This document shows, one piece after another, positions 44,504 through 57,700 of a stretch of 64,000 nt of DNA. Location: contig WNKI01000002.1 in assembly GCA_015350385.1 (NCBI GenBank), positions 3,360,457 to 3,424,456 on the forward strand, read 5' to 3'. Under the pieces are notes generated by a model. That model saw only the letters and a program-made list of their open reading frames with translations. It searched no databases and had not been told where the DNA came from. Each line of letters begins with the position of its first letter. The first letter of the stretch is position 1. The translations under genes were made by a program, and so were the position numbers. Source of the stretch: Aculops lycopersici. Lineage: Eukaryota > Arthropoda > Arachnida > Trombidiformes > Eriophyidae.

Positions 44504-47500
44504 CACTATCACAAATTTTTATCCATATTCAGGATTTACCTGCACATAATTCTAGAGTCTCTTCGGGCACCTGCAAAATTCAATAACTTCAAGCTAAGCA
44601 AAAGGGTAATAAATCATGATTTTCCAGTTGAATAACAATCACAGTATTGCTCATAACTCGGGCTGTTTCCTAATAGTTAACTGTTACGCTTCCTGAAAAG
44701 ACAATCCTATCATAAGTGGGTCAGTTCTAGTTCTCTACCAGAATCATTGATATTGATGTATACTCTCACTCATAATGGGAGTAGTTTTCGCTAGAGTCAC
44801 ATTTGTCTTTATTTGTCAGTCTCAAAAGTAATTGACCCTCCAGTTGCAAAGAGAAAAAGATAGTGAAAGTGGGTGAGAGGAAGTAGATGGGTGAGGTAGC
44901 GAGCCAGCAAGAAACCCTCTAGGGAGATATTGCACAGTTGCACCCGTCGCTTGGTTTTTGGCACGACTAAGCTCAAATTGGCCAGCGAGGTCCAAGTTTT
45001 TTCGATCAATGGCTCGGAAGTAAGGTAAAATTTAGTCTGCAAAAAATGTAATTCGCTTCCATTAGTAGGCAGTCTGTCTATCTATCTGTCCGTCCATCTG
45101 CCTACTAGCTTGCTGCTAGCCATAGAAATGGTTGTCGTCTGCGGTTGAATTCCAATGATTCGACTCTTGTGGACGGTGGTGTCGGCTCCGTGGTCTAGTC
45201 TGATAGTTGTAGACGAAAATAATGCAATACTTGCAAGCTATTTTGTCTCCATAAAGAAGTGTTTCCATTAACTTAATGCAAGCAGTTGTCTTTGCTAGAT
45301 GAAGATTGTAACTTAGATTCGTTGGTTAAAATTTCACAAGCCAACGATAACGGAAGATTTCCACGCGGTTCAAAACTGGTGTTCGGTCAAGCGCCAAAGG
45401 AGATCTAATAGCTATAGTTGTTACTGTCCTTGTTGACGATGTCTTTGTAGTTACTTTAGTTGGTGAAGGATAGTTGTCATCATAGGAGCATAAATTACTC
45501 TTCTAAATCCTTGAGGTTAAAAATCATAGTTGGCTGGGTCGCTAATGCATTTATTCAATTTCCTGACCACCTGACAGCGACTGGCTTACAGCAATTCCAA
45601 AAACTCGTACATTTTACACTCCTTCCCCCAACGCCTCCCAACTTGGTAACATGATCCCAGCACTTTTGTCTGGAATGAGCCCAGTGAGAGTTCGAGGCAC
45701 TCAGCCAGATGAATGACTCTATTGGTCTAGTTGGTTCGTCGGGTGCTCTCGTCGTCGTCGTCGTTTTCGTTTTCCTAGTTTTTCTAGCTGGCGCCAATAG
45801 TCTGAGCCCATTTCCTCTAGTCCAGTCAAGTTGATGGTGTAGTTGCTGTTGTCTAGTTGTAGCGGTGTTCTTTGAATATTTATACAAATTTGATCTCTTG
45901 CAAAGCTCAATGGCGCTTATGTTACCTCCACCATTGAGCCTGTGCCGTCGAAACATTAGCCTGGTGTAATTTACTCGCCAACATATTGCTCCTTGAAGCG
46001 GCAAAGGGTTGCTAGAGTCGAGCGTTTTGAGATGATGATTCGTCGCAAATTTTAGGGACAAAATTCTCTCTTGAGCTGTGTGGTTCAACTAAAAACTTTG
46101 CATCTGATGACGAAAGGCGACACCAAATTATGGATTCACTTCGCTTAAAGTCGTGCTCGCAAACCAAGCTCAAATGGTTTGGAATTTGATCTCATTTTTC
46201 TTCTCTTTGCCTTCATGAAGACCGGGCGAGATGATATCCTGGCATTTTGAAACGAATACCAGTCCGCTAGGCAACTGGCCGGTTATAAGGTACGTGTTTA
46301 GGATTTAAAAGTGACTCGAAGCCTGGGTTGTCACTTGTGGATTTGGCCCTCCTCTCAGTGGAGGTCCATACATTTAGTTTTTTATTTTAGATCGTTGTCT
46401 AAGGGAAAGGAGTGCACCCAAATTCCAACAATCAGCCGGTACTCTGTGAGATTTTTTCAATATGGATTGAGCAAAACGATGAGTGTATGGCAAGGGATGG
46501 GTATCTAAAATAGTAACAAAAAAAACAAATTTTATTTATTGCCGGGCAGGCAGACGGGCACTTTCAACATTGAAGAAAGGAAACTTCTCCTGAAAACCTC
46601 GGAGATCTCATTTTGTTCAGCAGGTTTCCTCCAGAAGATCCTCAAACATTTTTGCATCACGACGACGACGAGAGACGCAATGTTGCAAATTGAATTTTCT
46701 CCCATCTAACTCTTTTCGCTCAAGATCGGTAAACTTTTCGCCCCCTCACAAGTTCTATCCGAGTCCCCTAACGCAAGCGCAGAGTTATAACCCTCACTCT
46801 CCAATCTTAAATCTTCAAGTCCAATAGGTCGACTCGCACGTTGTTACCAAAGAAGTCGGCTTGATTGTGTGTAGTGAAATATTTGCTCGAGGCAACATGG
46901 CGACGGCGGATGAGTCAGAAGTTCGCCAGCTCGCATGCGCAGGGCGCCAAGATTGTCGCTCAAAGTCACTGTCTGCTCAATCAAGAGTTTTCTTGGGTCA
47001 AAATTATGGAAAATTTTGCCAGCAGAGAGAGAAGGAGAAAAAGACCGGAGATTTTGTTCCCTGTGGCTTCAATGCTTGTGATTTGTTTTTTTTTGTTTTT
47101 GTTGTTGCTTCTGCCGTTCACTCTTTGCTAAAACTCAACTCATCATACTTAATCCAGGGTCAGCACTGATGGGATGAGTAGGCAAACACCAGCCAGTGGG
47201 GCGACTAAACAAAACCAACGCTTAGCAGCCAGCCGGCCAGCCAACACACAAACCAACCGACCGATCGAACGGCGAACAAACCAAACAAAACGTGGCAACA
47301 GCTCGTCGAGTGATTTGGGCCTCCAATGATGATCACGTTGTACGCGCTACCCCCTGCTTCTTAGTGCACGGTTTAAGTTAGCATCTTAGTCACCCCTCCC
47401 ACTTCTACTTTTGCTATCTCCTGGGGATGCCGGGCGAATCGGCGCATCTGCGGCCCACGAGGCCAGAGTTGAGTAAAGTGAGGCTGACTCATGACTTGAG

Positions 47501-47687
47501 TGGACCAATAAGGAGCGAACACTTTTGTCTTAACTTTATCCTTTCTTATTGCGAGGAAACTCTGGTCAGCTTTTCGCCCCCCCTTTCATTCCCCACCTCA
47601 CTGCCAAACGAGAGAACAAACAGACTGTACGGTGCTGTAAACTAAGAGACGACTAGAGCAAGAGTGAGAGAGAGAGTGGGCGCATTT

Positions 47688-47700
47688 GCCGCCATCTTGG
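47688..47700 (-). promoter_or_regulatory. YY1/Pho-like motif CCAAGATGGCGGC
   Basis: Read on the minus strand, the sequence matches the extended YY1 promoter motif (AAGATGGCGGC). A related CAACATGGCGAC lies at 46893-46904 on the plus strand. The surroundings are CG-richer than the flanks. It might mark a transcription start, possibly of a 5' untranslated GPCR exon or a non-coding RNA. Confidence 0.3.
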
Positions 47701-50700
47701 ATTCGCCGATTTGCGCAATGTAACTCGCAGGTCTGGTTGCAGCCGCCTCTTGGTATAGAGCGCAACTGTCGTCTACTAGCTGCGCAGTGTTGTTTGTCTT
47801 TGTGTATGCCCGAGAAGACTAAAAGTGTCGCCTAGTCCCGAGTTGCTTGCTATTCAGGTCCAGTTTGTTCCCTCATTCTCTCTTTCTATCCGACTAAAGC
47901 GGGCTGACATTGTCGGGACTAGCGGCCGACACTAGTAGCAGCGGCGCAGTTAGCTTGTGCGCACCTCGATGGGCGCCGCCGCTGCAAACTGGCGAACATA
48001 GCGACGACAACGACCAGGCGAATTCGTTCGCTTTGAGTCGCGCAGATTTCTAGTTGGTTTGTGCTCTGTGGTCTCTCCACCTTGGCTTTCAGTCGATTCG
48101 GACGTTCTCCTCGAGTGACTGCTATCTCCACGGCGAACAAGCAAATCATATTCGCGTAGCTGACGGCAAGACAACCACAAGACATTACTCGTAGTGAGAA
48201 GTGAGTGAGAGAAATATAGTGAGCTAGCCGGTGAGAGAGAACAAACAGTGGCGGCCGAATTAATTCGTATTTGGATTTGGTATTTGCGCATAGTTAGCAC
48301 CTCGACCAAGACAAGGGCTCAAACCACCAGCGCCAAGTCAATATTCAGTGTGAATGCCCTAACACTCGACGCAACTAGTCAAGTGTATTGGCCTGCTCCC
48401 TCATTTTATTAGATTCAAATTGGACTAAGCAAGAGAAGTGGCCGAGGAGATTAGAGATCGCGGCAAATCTGTACTCAAGAGCAAACCAAACAAGCAAACC
48501 CAAGATTTCGGTCGAGCACTGACCAAAAGTTCGAGATTCTATCCAGCTCACAAGTTTGACTAGTTCGCTTCGTTGGTTAGGCGGCAGGATATTGCCGATG
48601 AAACCAAAAGAAGAGAGGGAGACGGGGAGCGAGAATAGATATCACAAGAAATAGCAACAACTACATCAATAAGGAACAACTTTCAAGTCTGGATTCGGCG
48701 GGATTGTTACGAATGGAAGCGCGTGGCAAAATCCTATTTGATTTGGGTCACTGGTTGGGGGTGATGATGTCGAGTCGTCTGCTCAAGACTAAATGATGAT
48801 TAGAGATTCCAATTCAGCTTAGTTCAGTTCAGCCAAGCGAACCAAGCGACAGTCAGTTAGACGACGGTAGCAAGCTAGCGAGTAGCGGCAATTCATGGGG
48901 AGCGAGAAAATTCGCCAAGATCGATTGGGAAGACTTCGTCGTCGTCGTCGGCTTCTTCTTTTTCTTATGCCGAGTTGACAAGCTACAACCAGTTGAAGGA
49001 AGAGGAGGAGGAGCTTGTTTTTGTGAGTGTTACATCAGACTCGAGAAAAAAACACACACTCACACCCAAACTGCTGCAACCCTTGAACAACGTTCCTCCT
49101 GGTCGCCGTACTTCCACCATGCTCTGTTGTTGATTCCACCACAAGAGGAGTTATATTATTAGGCAATCAAATCAAATAAGAAGCTTCTCTTCGTGCCTCC
49201 ATGTGCTCTAGCTTGTCGTATTCGGTAGTGGTGGTGGTACTGCTAGATTCTAGTTAGCCCATGGGAGCAAACATTCAGGCAGTCAAACAAGCTAGAGGCA
49301 ATTGTGACATTTGCGCTGGACGCATTAACTTGAGGTAGTCATAAGAAAGTGGCCGTATAGTGGACACAGGAAATCCGGTGGGAATGTTGTTCCACTAAGC
49401 TCTTTGTACTCGCGGGCGGTGGAGGATATTAAATCGAAACAAATTTCAGGATCCATATTCAGGAGCAAATCTCTTCCTGGCCAGTCGTTTGTCCGTTAGT
49501 CGGCAGTGGTTTTAGCTTGTTGATTCGACTTCATTCAAATCAAGAAATATATTATACCACAATGAAAGTCAACGCTTCAAACCGACACATGCGACCAGAG
49601 ACATCGGATACGAAACTAAAAAAGTGAAGAAATTTTTATAATATGAAGCCAAAGCAAGCCAATAATCAGGCTCTGAAAGTTAGAGATTGAAAAGCGAGCA
49701 TAGGAAAAGAGAATAGAAGGTGAGCGAGAGGATTGTAATTCGCTCGGTGAATAGAGGGACTGAAAATCGCCAAGTTACAAATTCATGAAGCAATCGGAAC
49801 CATCGACTGATGGCTAGACCAAACTCAGTGGCAACAGACGAATCTCCTTGATGGCGGCCATCAAGTTTCAGCCACTCTCACTGTTCCAGAGACTTTTGGG
49901 CTGCTAGTTGAACGATTTGCTGCTAGCGAAACGACCACCAATCGTAATACTTTTAACAGATTTTGTCGGTTGACTTGAACTCAAACTTCGTAAATCTAAT
50001 TCTTCACCTCTTGTTCAGCTATCGTATGTGTGTAACAATATATTATTTATAACAACAACAGTAACAGGGATTCCACATAGCAGCATTGAACATTAACTTT
50101 GCAACAAACTAGGATAGCGGGAGGAGGAGAAGGATAAGTAGAAGCAGCAAGTAGTGGAAACAATAACAAGGGAAACGAAAAGAGAAGTAACACAAATGGA
50201 CTGTTGTTATGTTTTTGTGCTAGTTACTGTTGGCGCTGTTGCATTGGATCATTGAGCGAGACGAATGCAATACCACTGCGAGCCTCTGAAATTATATTAA
50301 ACCTCAGCGTGTATATTAAACACCTTGTTTCCATTGTATTGTTTAGCTGCAAGGCCAAATAATGAGCAGCGACAACAAAGTAGTTCACCAACGAAACTAG
50401 CTATCCGACGAAAGCAAATCTATCTCCGTGAGTCTGAGTTACAACGGGCTCTCAAAATAACAAGCGAAAAAAGGAAAACTAGAGAGAATACTAGATCAGT
50501 TGCTGCTTGCGCCCACAAGTCAGTTATTTAGTTAGCTACATTGAAACTTGAGCAACCGCCGAGACGAAAACGACAGAAACCATCTATTGTAAATAAGTAA
50601 CCGCACGAGTACCTACAGATAGTTGAACGAACACAGGCTCAAGTTGTGCGAAGATGTTTTATATTAACTTCCGGATTGCGTCATTCACAACTCGTATTCG

Positions 50701-53700
50701 CGTATAGCGCGCATATCAGTCAGGCGTCTCGTTGTCTGAGTCTCCCACACTTAAGGGGCGCATTACGGCGTTGTCGGGGAACAAGATCGAAGTCGTCATT
50801 TGATTTCGGTTGCAAACTGAACGAACAGACTGAATTGAAGAGTGAGATATAGAGAGTGAAATTAAGACTAGTAAGTTAGTGTAGAGTAGATTGTGTGCGC
50901 ATGTGAACGAATAGGAAGAAGAGGGAAAAGAGAAGAATACAACGACAGTCTCAGCTACTGAAGAAGAAAAATTCTCTCATGATAACCAGTAAAGAGAGAA
51001 GAAAAACAGAAGATAGGACATAGAACGAGAAGAACTGAAGCGAAGATTCGCTTGCGACACTGAAAAACAGATCTGCTGTTTTGTTTTGTTGTTGTTGTTG
51101 TCGTTGTATACCATGAGAACATCGAAGCAAAAGTCACATTGTATTCAATTACTCGACTCGCGCACCAAGGCAGCGAGAGCTTGTGGTAGGGGCCGGAAAC
51201 TCTTAGGTAAGTACTTACAAGTGGTCCTTTTAGTCTTAAAGTTGACGCTTCTGATGGTGGCCACGCTCTGACCACAGGCGCGGTGTTCTTGTGCAGCCAC
51301 AAGGAATCTCCAAGGTTGGACAGCTAGTCGCTGGGCCGGCAAGCAATTCGTTTTGGGCGCAAATTCCAGAGCGTGAAAGCAGATGTCTCGCTGTTTGTGT
51401 TTCGAGAAAGTTAAGCTTTCAAGCTGAGTTGGCGAAACTTTTTTCGGAGTTTCAGGGGAAAAATCGCATCGATCTGCAGAGCGGTACGTTGCAGACAACA
51501 TTTAGCTAGATTGCTAGCTAGAAGATCTCTGCGCCTCTCGCGGTTTTCATGTGGTTGTGCTTAGACGCGTGAACAACAAATCCGATAAGAAATTAACGAA
51601 ACAAGAGAAGGCACGAGTGAAAAATACGACTTTGCCGACAAGTAGCATGTTTGGTCCACTAATGCTAAAATTGCTTGACCACTATTCTGAGACCTGCGCC
51701 ACATGAACAGCATTTGAGCCAAGATGATAGTTGCTGCAGAAAACATACCACCCACTACCATTGGTGCGGGTGGTGATCGAATCCAAGTGCCGGTAAGGCC
51801 GCCTTTGTTTTGACGATTCAAAGAGATGGGATACAGCGACTAACGCCCCCAGTAATAGCTATATTATGGTTGGTCTCTATTGCGTAGCCAGTGCACACCG
51901 AGGCACCGTGATGGTGGTTACTCGTGGGCGACATTGTAGTTGTGTCGCACAAGTTGTTTGGTTACGATGAGAAGTTTTGCTAACCACAGACCTGAAGCTA
52001 GACCGGCCGCAGGAAAATCCAACTTGATTGATTGGGCGGATGCTGCAAAAAGGATTCGCAGCTTTAGGACCTAGAAGTCTGTCTTTGAAGCACCTTGTTA
52101 TTTCCTCACACTGGTCATCATGTAACGTTGCTGCTAGTTTATTGATTAAAGGCAAGCCTCTTTGGAACGACAGTTAAGCTTCTATTCTGTCGGGTGCAGA
52201 AACTCTTGTGAGAACACAACTCCTTGTCATCATAGCAGCGACTTGTGAGTGAGCCGAGAATGAGCGAAGTTGATTGGTCATCAATCTTACCGAGCTACGG
52301 CTCGGTTGAGCATCGCGAGCTCAGAAAGGCGCATCAAAGGAGTTCACTTGCCAGCATGGAGGGAGGCTAAAATTGTGAGATTGTGGGCATGTTCTGGTAT
52401 CAGTTTTTAGCCCTGAAAACTTACGCGAGAAACCGTTCCTCAATGAGTTCATGTGAAGTCGTGATGAGAGAAGGAGTTGAATACAAAACTTTTTCAAGGA
52501 TTAGACCCGAATTGTAGTTTTGTGCATACATTTTTTTACTACTTGTTGTGACCAGCCTCTCGACCAACCGTATCCAATGACATTAAGTCAACTGCATACT
52601 TTGTGAGAGTGCAGTTACAATTAGGGCCTCTAGTATTTTCATTTCATGTGAAGAACACAATCGCCTTAGAAATGCTCCTAGGGACCACAGAGAATCGAGG
52701 ATCCTCATAAGCCCCACATATATTTAACAATTTAGACTAAGCAATGAACTCTTGGTCAACATTCTATAAATCGAAATTTCTTTCGCTTGATTTGTCTTCA
52801 ATAATTGCCAGAAGTTGTCAAAAGAGTTGTTGGATGCGAAGAGAGATGAAACTTATGTAGCCAAGCAGAATACACAGCGGTGGCTTGTTGTGAACGAGAT
52901 ATCGACAAGTATTCCAACTACGATCCCACATACAGTATGTCATAATACTACAACAACCTTTACTCTTAATGCAATCACTAAAAACCATGAATACTAAACA
53001 CCATCAAATAGCTAGCGGTCAATCAGCTTGCACTTTGATTAGGTAGCGAGCCAGTGGTTAGTTTATGCCCATTTTGCTTCGTAAATAAATATGTGGAGGT
53101 TTATTTATTTATCTCTGACCCGAGAGACTGAGAGGCGCGCAAACGAGAAGTGAGCTAGGATCGTGTTAACACAGAGCTTAATATCTGATTGGCTGAGGAT
53201 TTAGCGGTTACAGCAGCGAGTGTGCAAGAATAAGAATAACAAGCCGGTGGCATTCAAGGCACCAGTCACTCATCGGATCTTCCTCATTGAATGCCAATAA
53301 GGAGGGCCATCGCGGTGATGGTGGTTGGATTGACCGCTAGAGCACCAAAGAGCAGCACGCCAATTTAGGGAGGCGCTAAGCCAGCTAGCTCGCCAAGGCT
53401 GACTGGTCACCACGAAGCGAAATGGCGCGAGCAGCCGCTCGCGGCGAGGATTGGCAAATGTTTGCGCTCGACTCTGTTCACAAGTCCATAAGTAGCGGTG
53501 GTACGAGGAAACCGCTTGTGCTGCCAACATCGGCCAAAGCGTAAAGATCAGTTCGAGTAACTTGGGCCGAGAACGGAACTCGGAAATTAGCACTTATGGT
53601 TACTAGTGACACGGGGAGAGAGAGAGAGCAACAAGCGGCGAGTCAATTCAATAGAACAAAGCAGCGGCAGCCATATATGAGCAGCTTGAGGGACAAGGTA

Positions 53701-53781
53701 AAGTGTGAATATGTGTCACATACGACAAAAGTTCCATCCTATTGTGTCCATATTCGTTTACTAGTGCTAAGCGAGTGAGCA

Positions 53782-53799
53782 AGAGAGAGAGAGAGAGAG
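53782..53799 (+). repeat. (AG)n microsatellite
   Basis: About nine AG units lie some 0.5 kb upstream of the GPCR start codon. Confidence 0.8.
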
Positions 53800-54176
53800 T
53801 ATCGTATTCAACCCTTTGATATAATCAGCCTAAACAGAAGCGATAACAACTTCACGATAGGTGCCTTTTACTTTGACTCCTCTACTGCAATATTATCATC
53901 GAATGCTAACACAACTTTTCAAACACTTATCCAACACAACATAACTATCGTGCTGTCATATGGTTTCAAATTAACAGCATCACCAGTAACAACAAACTCC
54001 AATAAGTGAGGCAATCATACAAGTGGCGACTACTGCACAAACACACGATGAATCACTGACGAGCAACTACAGGTGGAGAATGGAGAAGCCATATTAAAGG
54101 AAGTCTCGATCTAAAGCTTTCCCAGAAACTAGACTGCAACTGAAATCAGATTTTGGATCACTTATAACCAAGTTTA

Positions 54177-54222
54177 ATATACGTATATATATATAAATAT
54201 AAATATATCTATATCTATACAC
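54177..54222 (+). promoter_or_regulatory. TA-rich run just upstream of the GPCR start
   Basis: A nearly pure A/T run (TACGTATATATATATAAAT and similar) ends about 50 bp before the ATG at 54275. It could contain a TATA box with a very short 5' UTR, or simply be a microsatellite in the UTR. Confidence 0.3.
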
Positions 54223-54274
54223 CTGACACAGTGACAAGACATTAACAAGCCAAAACCAAGAGTCCAGCATCAAG

Positions 54275-54717
54275 ATGGTCCAATTCAATTTGAGCAACGA
54301 TGATGATCGGATAAAACTGTTCACTTTGCTGAACAACACAGAGGGCCTTAATTATTTTGATCCAAAGAAATTGTACTCTTACCTATGTCCGGTGATTATG
54401 TTCGTTTGCTCTGTCAGTATTATATGTAATGCAGTATTGATTTACATCAGCAAACGGACAAAAGTTAGCAAATCGCCAATCTATTTGTTATCATCGAACT
54501 TAGCCGTAACGGATTTGGTAGCATCAACACTAAATGGATTGCACATATTACTGAATTCCTATTTGCCCATCGTGATAGACAAAAAATTTCGGCCCAGCAC
54601 GTGTCGAATGCTCATGTTTGAGGTGTTTCGTACAGCCGCAATGGTAGCATCGGCCCTGCACCTACTAGCATTGGCTTTTGTCCACTACAAAGGAATTGTG
54701 AATCCACTTCATTACAG
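54275..54717 (+). CDS. Rhodopsin-class orphan GPCR, exon 1 (TM1-TM3)
   Basis: The ATG at 54275 has a good context (CAAGATGG). The extracellular N-terminus has N-glycosylation sites (NLS, NNT). TM1 is at about 37-58 (CPVIMFVCSVSIICNAVLIY). TM2 is at about 69-94 with the conserved LAVTDL aspartate. TM3 is at about 107-135, preceded by the disulphide Cys110. At the end of TM3 the class A D-R-Y is replaced by V-H-Y (FVHYKGIVNPLHYR), although the following IVNPLHY fits the usual pattern. The exon ends AG|GTAAGT, phase 2. The G-protein coupling, ligand and subfamily cannot be named with confidence. Confidence 0.9.
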
Positions 54718-57700
54718 GTAAGTAGCCTTAGTATATTTGTACCTGTACATTGCTTTCCTTCCACAAACCATTGCCACATGCCTCTCGTAGACTGGAACAA
54801 AGAGCACCCACGAGAGCAGTCTTAATCTTGTTATCGGGTTTACTCTATCTGCAGATCTCGAGTCCCTTCGAGGACTGTTCGATTAACAACTAAGCTAGAG
54901 TGAAAGCGTTTCACTTGCATACAGATGCACCTAATGGTCCGATTTGATTTGACTAAGCTTCAAGTGGTTGCACAGCACAATGCCTTTAAGGAGCGGCAAT
55001 CCAGTTACTCAAATGGAATAATTCTTGTTAACTCAAGCTAGTGCACTCGATTTGTTGTTGTTTAGTGTGTCTAGCGAGTTTCTTGCGGTGGATTGTTTGT
55101 GATGCTAACGAGTTGAAAAGTTCCTGCTGGGGCACTCGAACTGGGCTGAGTGCGTTTTGCATCGAAGTAAAAGTAGGCGCTCGAATGCCGTTGCATGGGC
55201 GTGTTCGGATTTGGATCAGTTTAGTGTGAAATGAGAGATCAATTCCATTTTAGTCGGTAGACAGCAGCAATCTACATAATCAGAGCCTACCAATCAATGT
55301 GGTCGAAGACGTGAGAAGAATTTAGGCACGAATGAGAGCACAAACCGAATCCGATGATCTTGACTCGAGACAACCAAGTGTTATCCTAGATTTACCACAA
55401 TAGATCATTTTCTATTCACTATCCAACAACTAGCAATGAGAGTGTGGATCTAGCGACTAGCAGAAGTTTCATTTAAACTTCCGGCTTTGAAAGTTGGGAT
55501 GAATAGAGTAAGCGAAGGAAAACTAGGGATGGAAACTCGAGTTGCATCTTTGGTTCAAGTGGTTTGCTCATTCTCTAAACCTCTTTTCAATTCTGGGTTC
55601 ATTATGCAAGGAATTTATGTGCTGATCAGGGCATAATTCATCCATTAATAGACTCCGCTAGTTCTCACTTTGTAAGGACTAGATAAACATCATTATCATC
55701 CCCTTCCTTTTCGAGCGCCAAGTTGGCGAACTGCATAGTGCACTAAAGCAAGCAAAGGGATACCGATCAGTTAACTGATCTGCCAGTGAAAGCACTTTTT
55801 GCGATTGATGGATTTTCAGCTCGCGAGCCGGCAAGTTCATGACCAACCGGAACAAAGCATCTAGTCCACAAAGAAAACGAGTATAGCTAGTTTTTAGAGC
55901 CGACTACTTCCACTTGAGAAGCGATCAGCTGTGAGCGCGTGTAGCTTTATCGCGCATTCAATGACCCGAAAATTGACTTCAACTCTCCCAAGAGATCAAG
56001 GTTCTAGATTTCGCCCATTCCCTCTTGGAGCAATGGTGGTAGAATAGATCAGCAAAGTTGCTAAACCAGTTACACTAAATCGATTCGAAACTTTCAATTC
56101 ATCCCGTCGTGAACAAGTTCTTTCATATAGCTAATCTTGTATGATTCAGAACACGAATGAGAACATTGAAAAGTATCACCGCTGGTTAGTTCAAACTCTT
56201 TTGGTCTGACCAGCCAAAAGGAAATACAAAATCCCCCTGGGTTCGCGGTTCAACTTCCGAAGAGAGAGCAGATCAAGCGAAAGTTGTGGAGAAGTCGGGC
56301 GTAAAATTGCGACAGATACCTGTATTGGTCGTTCTTTCCGCTTCTGTATTGCAAATCCGGCAAAAAGAGTTGGTCAAGACAATCGAAATTAGACGACCAC
56401 TTTGACAATGACAATTCCACCTTCTGTCAAAGTCCATTGCCGAGGTACAGGTGCAGGTGACTTGGTGGCCGCTGTCAATTTCAATCTGATCTAAATCACC
56501 TCGATCCAACCGCTGCAATCGATCACTAAAAACCAGGGGCAAAGTGAACGCCACGAGTCTTATAACTTTTTCTCTCGAAGTAGAGGCTCATCAAGTAGGT
56601 TGGCTTATTTGTGATTCATTACCAAAAAGACACTGGCACAGGTTTTTCCGGTGCTCTTCGAACTTTTCTCATTTGGTTTCGGATCTTTGCTTTTGGCAAG
56701 CAGACTTTATTCGCGCATAGCGCTAACGCATGATCTATTCTCTTTTGCGCGCGATCCGAAAGCAAAAAGCAAAAATCCGAAATGCCATGAAACCCTGTGT
56801 AACGTTTGGCCATCAGAGTGGTCAAAATTTCAGAGCACAACTGCAAGGGTGGTCTAGCTAGGGATTGGTGAAGGAGAAGGTTTTTCACTTAGACTTCGCA
56901 AGGGACATGCGCACCCAAACGACCGTCCATCTTCTCCTTGAGTCAAGAATCTTTCGATTCGATTGAATTCGCAAAAGTTGATAGTGGGAAATTAACTGCT
57001 TAACATGTAAAGGTGTGTGCGTTTGTGATGGCAAGAAGCGATTGCTCATGGACTCAACAAAAACCATTCATGGTAGATGGTGGAAAGAAAACAAGTGGAC
57101 AAAGAGGTATAATTTATACGCAAGACGACTGATGGCATCGTGGAGAACGATGACGATGCGAGTTGAATCGTCATGAAATCACCATGAGAGTTTATACAAT
57201 CAGCAAAACAAGTGGCAGTTACTAGACGGCCTTGTCTACCCAAAAGCTTGATGACTATTTGATTCAGAAGTCTCGTGAGACAAGCATACAACCGCGAGTT
57301 GTTCATTCCTTTCAATCTAACTATAGAAACTCACATGAGTGCGTGCCAACTACACAAAACCACCATGACCGCTAACTTGACCAGTTTTGACCAACTCGGT
57401 TCAAATTGAACACAACCAGTCGGATGGGAACTTATATATTTGCCTCTGCGTTTGCATCCAAAGTGACAGATAGACAGTTTGGATTCAGCGTAATGCTCGT
57501 GCAGTTGCATTGTGGCCAGCTGGACTTCAATTGTAGGAGTTGGGTTCAGCGGTAGTAGCTAGGGTGACTAGCTTGACGCGGTGATGTAGGTGATGGGTAC
57601 ACACGCTTGGGACCAGGGCGTGCGGGTGCGCTTATATGAACATTCATTGCCAGCACGAGTGATTGCGGTGCCAGATGAGAGTGAGCTGAGGGGAAAATTA

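Larger units (their letters stand above)
42981..54274. other. 11.3-kb intergenic region between the SLC41 and GPCR genes
   Basis: The SLC41 and GPCR genes diverge from this interval, so it should hold both promoters and possibly untranslated exons. I found no frame with convincing protein features; the longest is 177 codons at 45555-46088 minus and has no recognisable domain. Notable items are a perfect 10-bp hairpin at 44480-44503, a YY1-like GCCGCCATCTTGG at 47688-47700, AG/GAGA-rich runs and CG-rich patches near 47700-48000. Confidence 0.55.

Noticed and set aside
45555..46088. 177-codon minus-strand frame in the intergenic gap
   Set aside because: Composition is uneven (Thr/Arg run from a CGT repeat), no domain is recognisable and no regulatory context supports it.
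51561..52155. Minus-strand frames of 86-92 codons with hydrophobic stretches
   Set aside because: They have no family resemblance, no supporting splice or start context, and are short enough to be chance.
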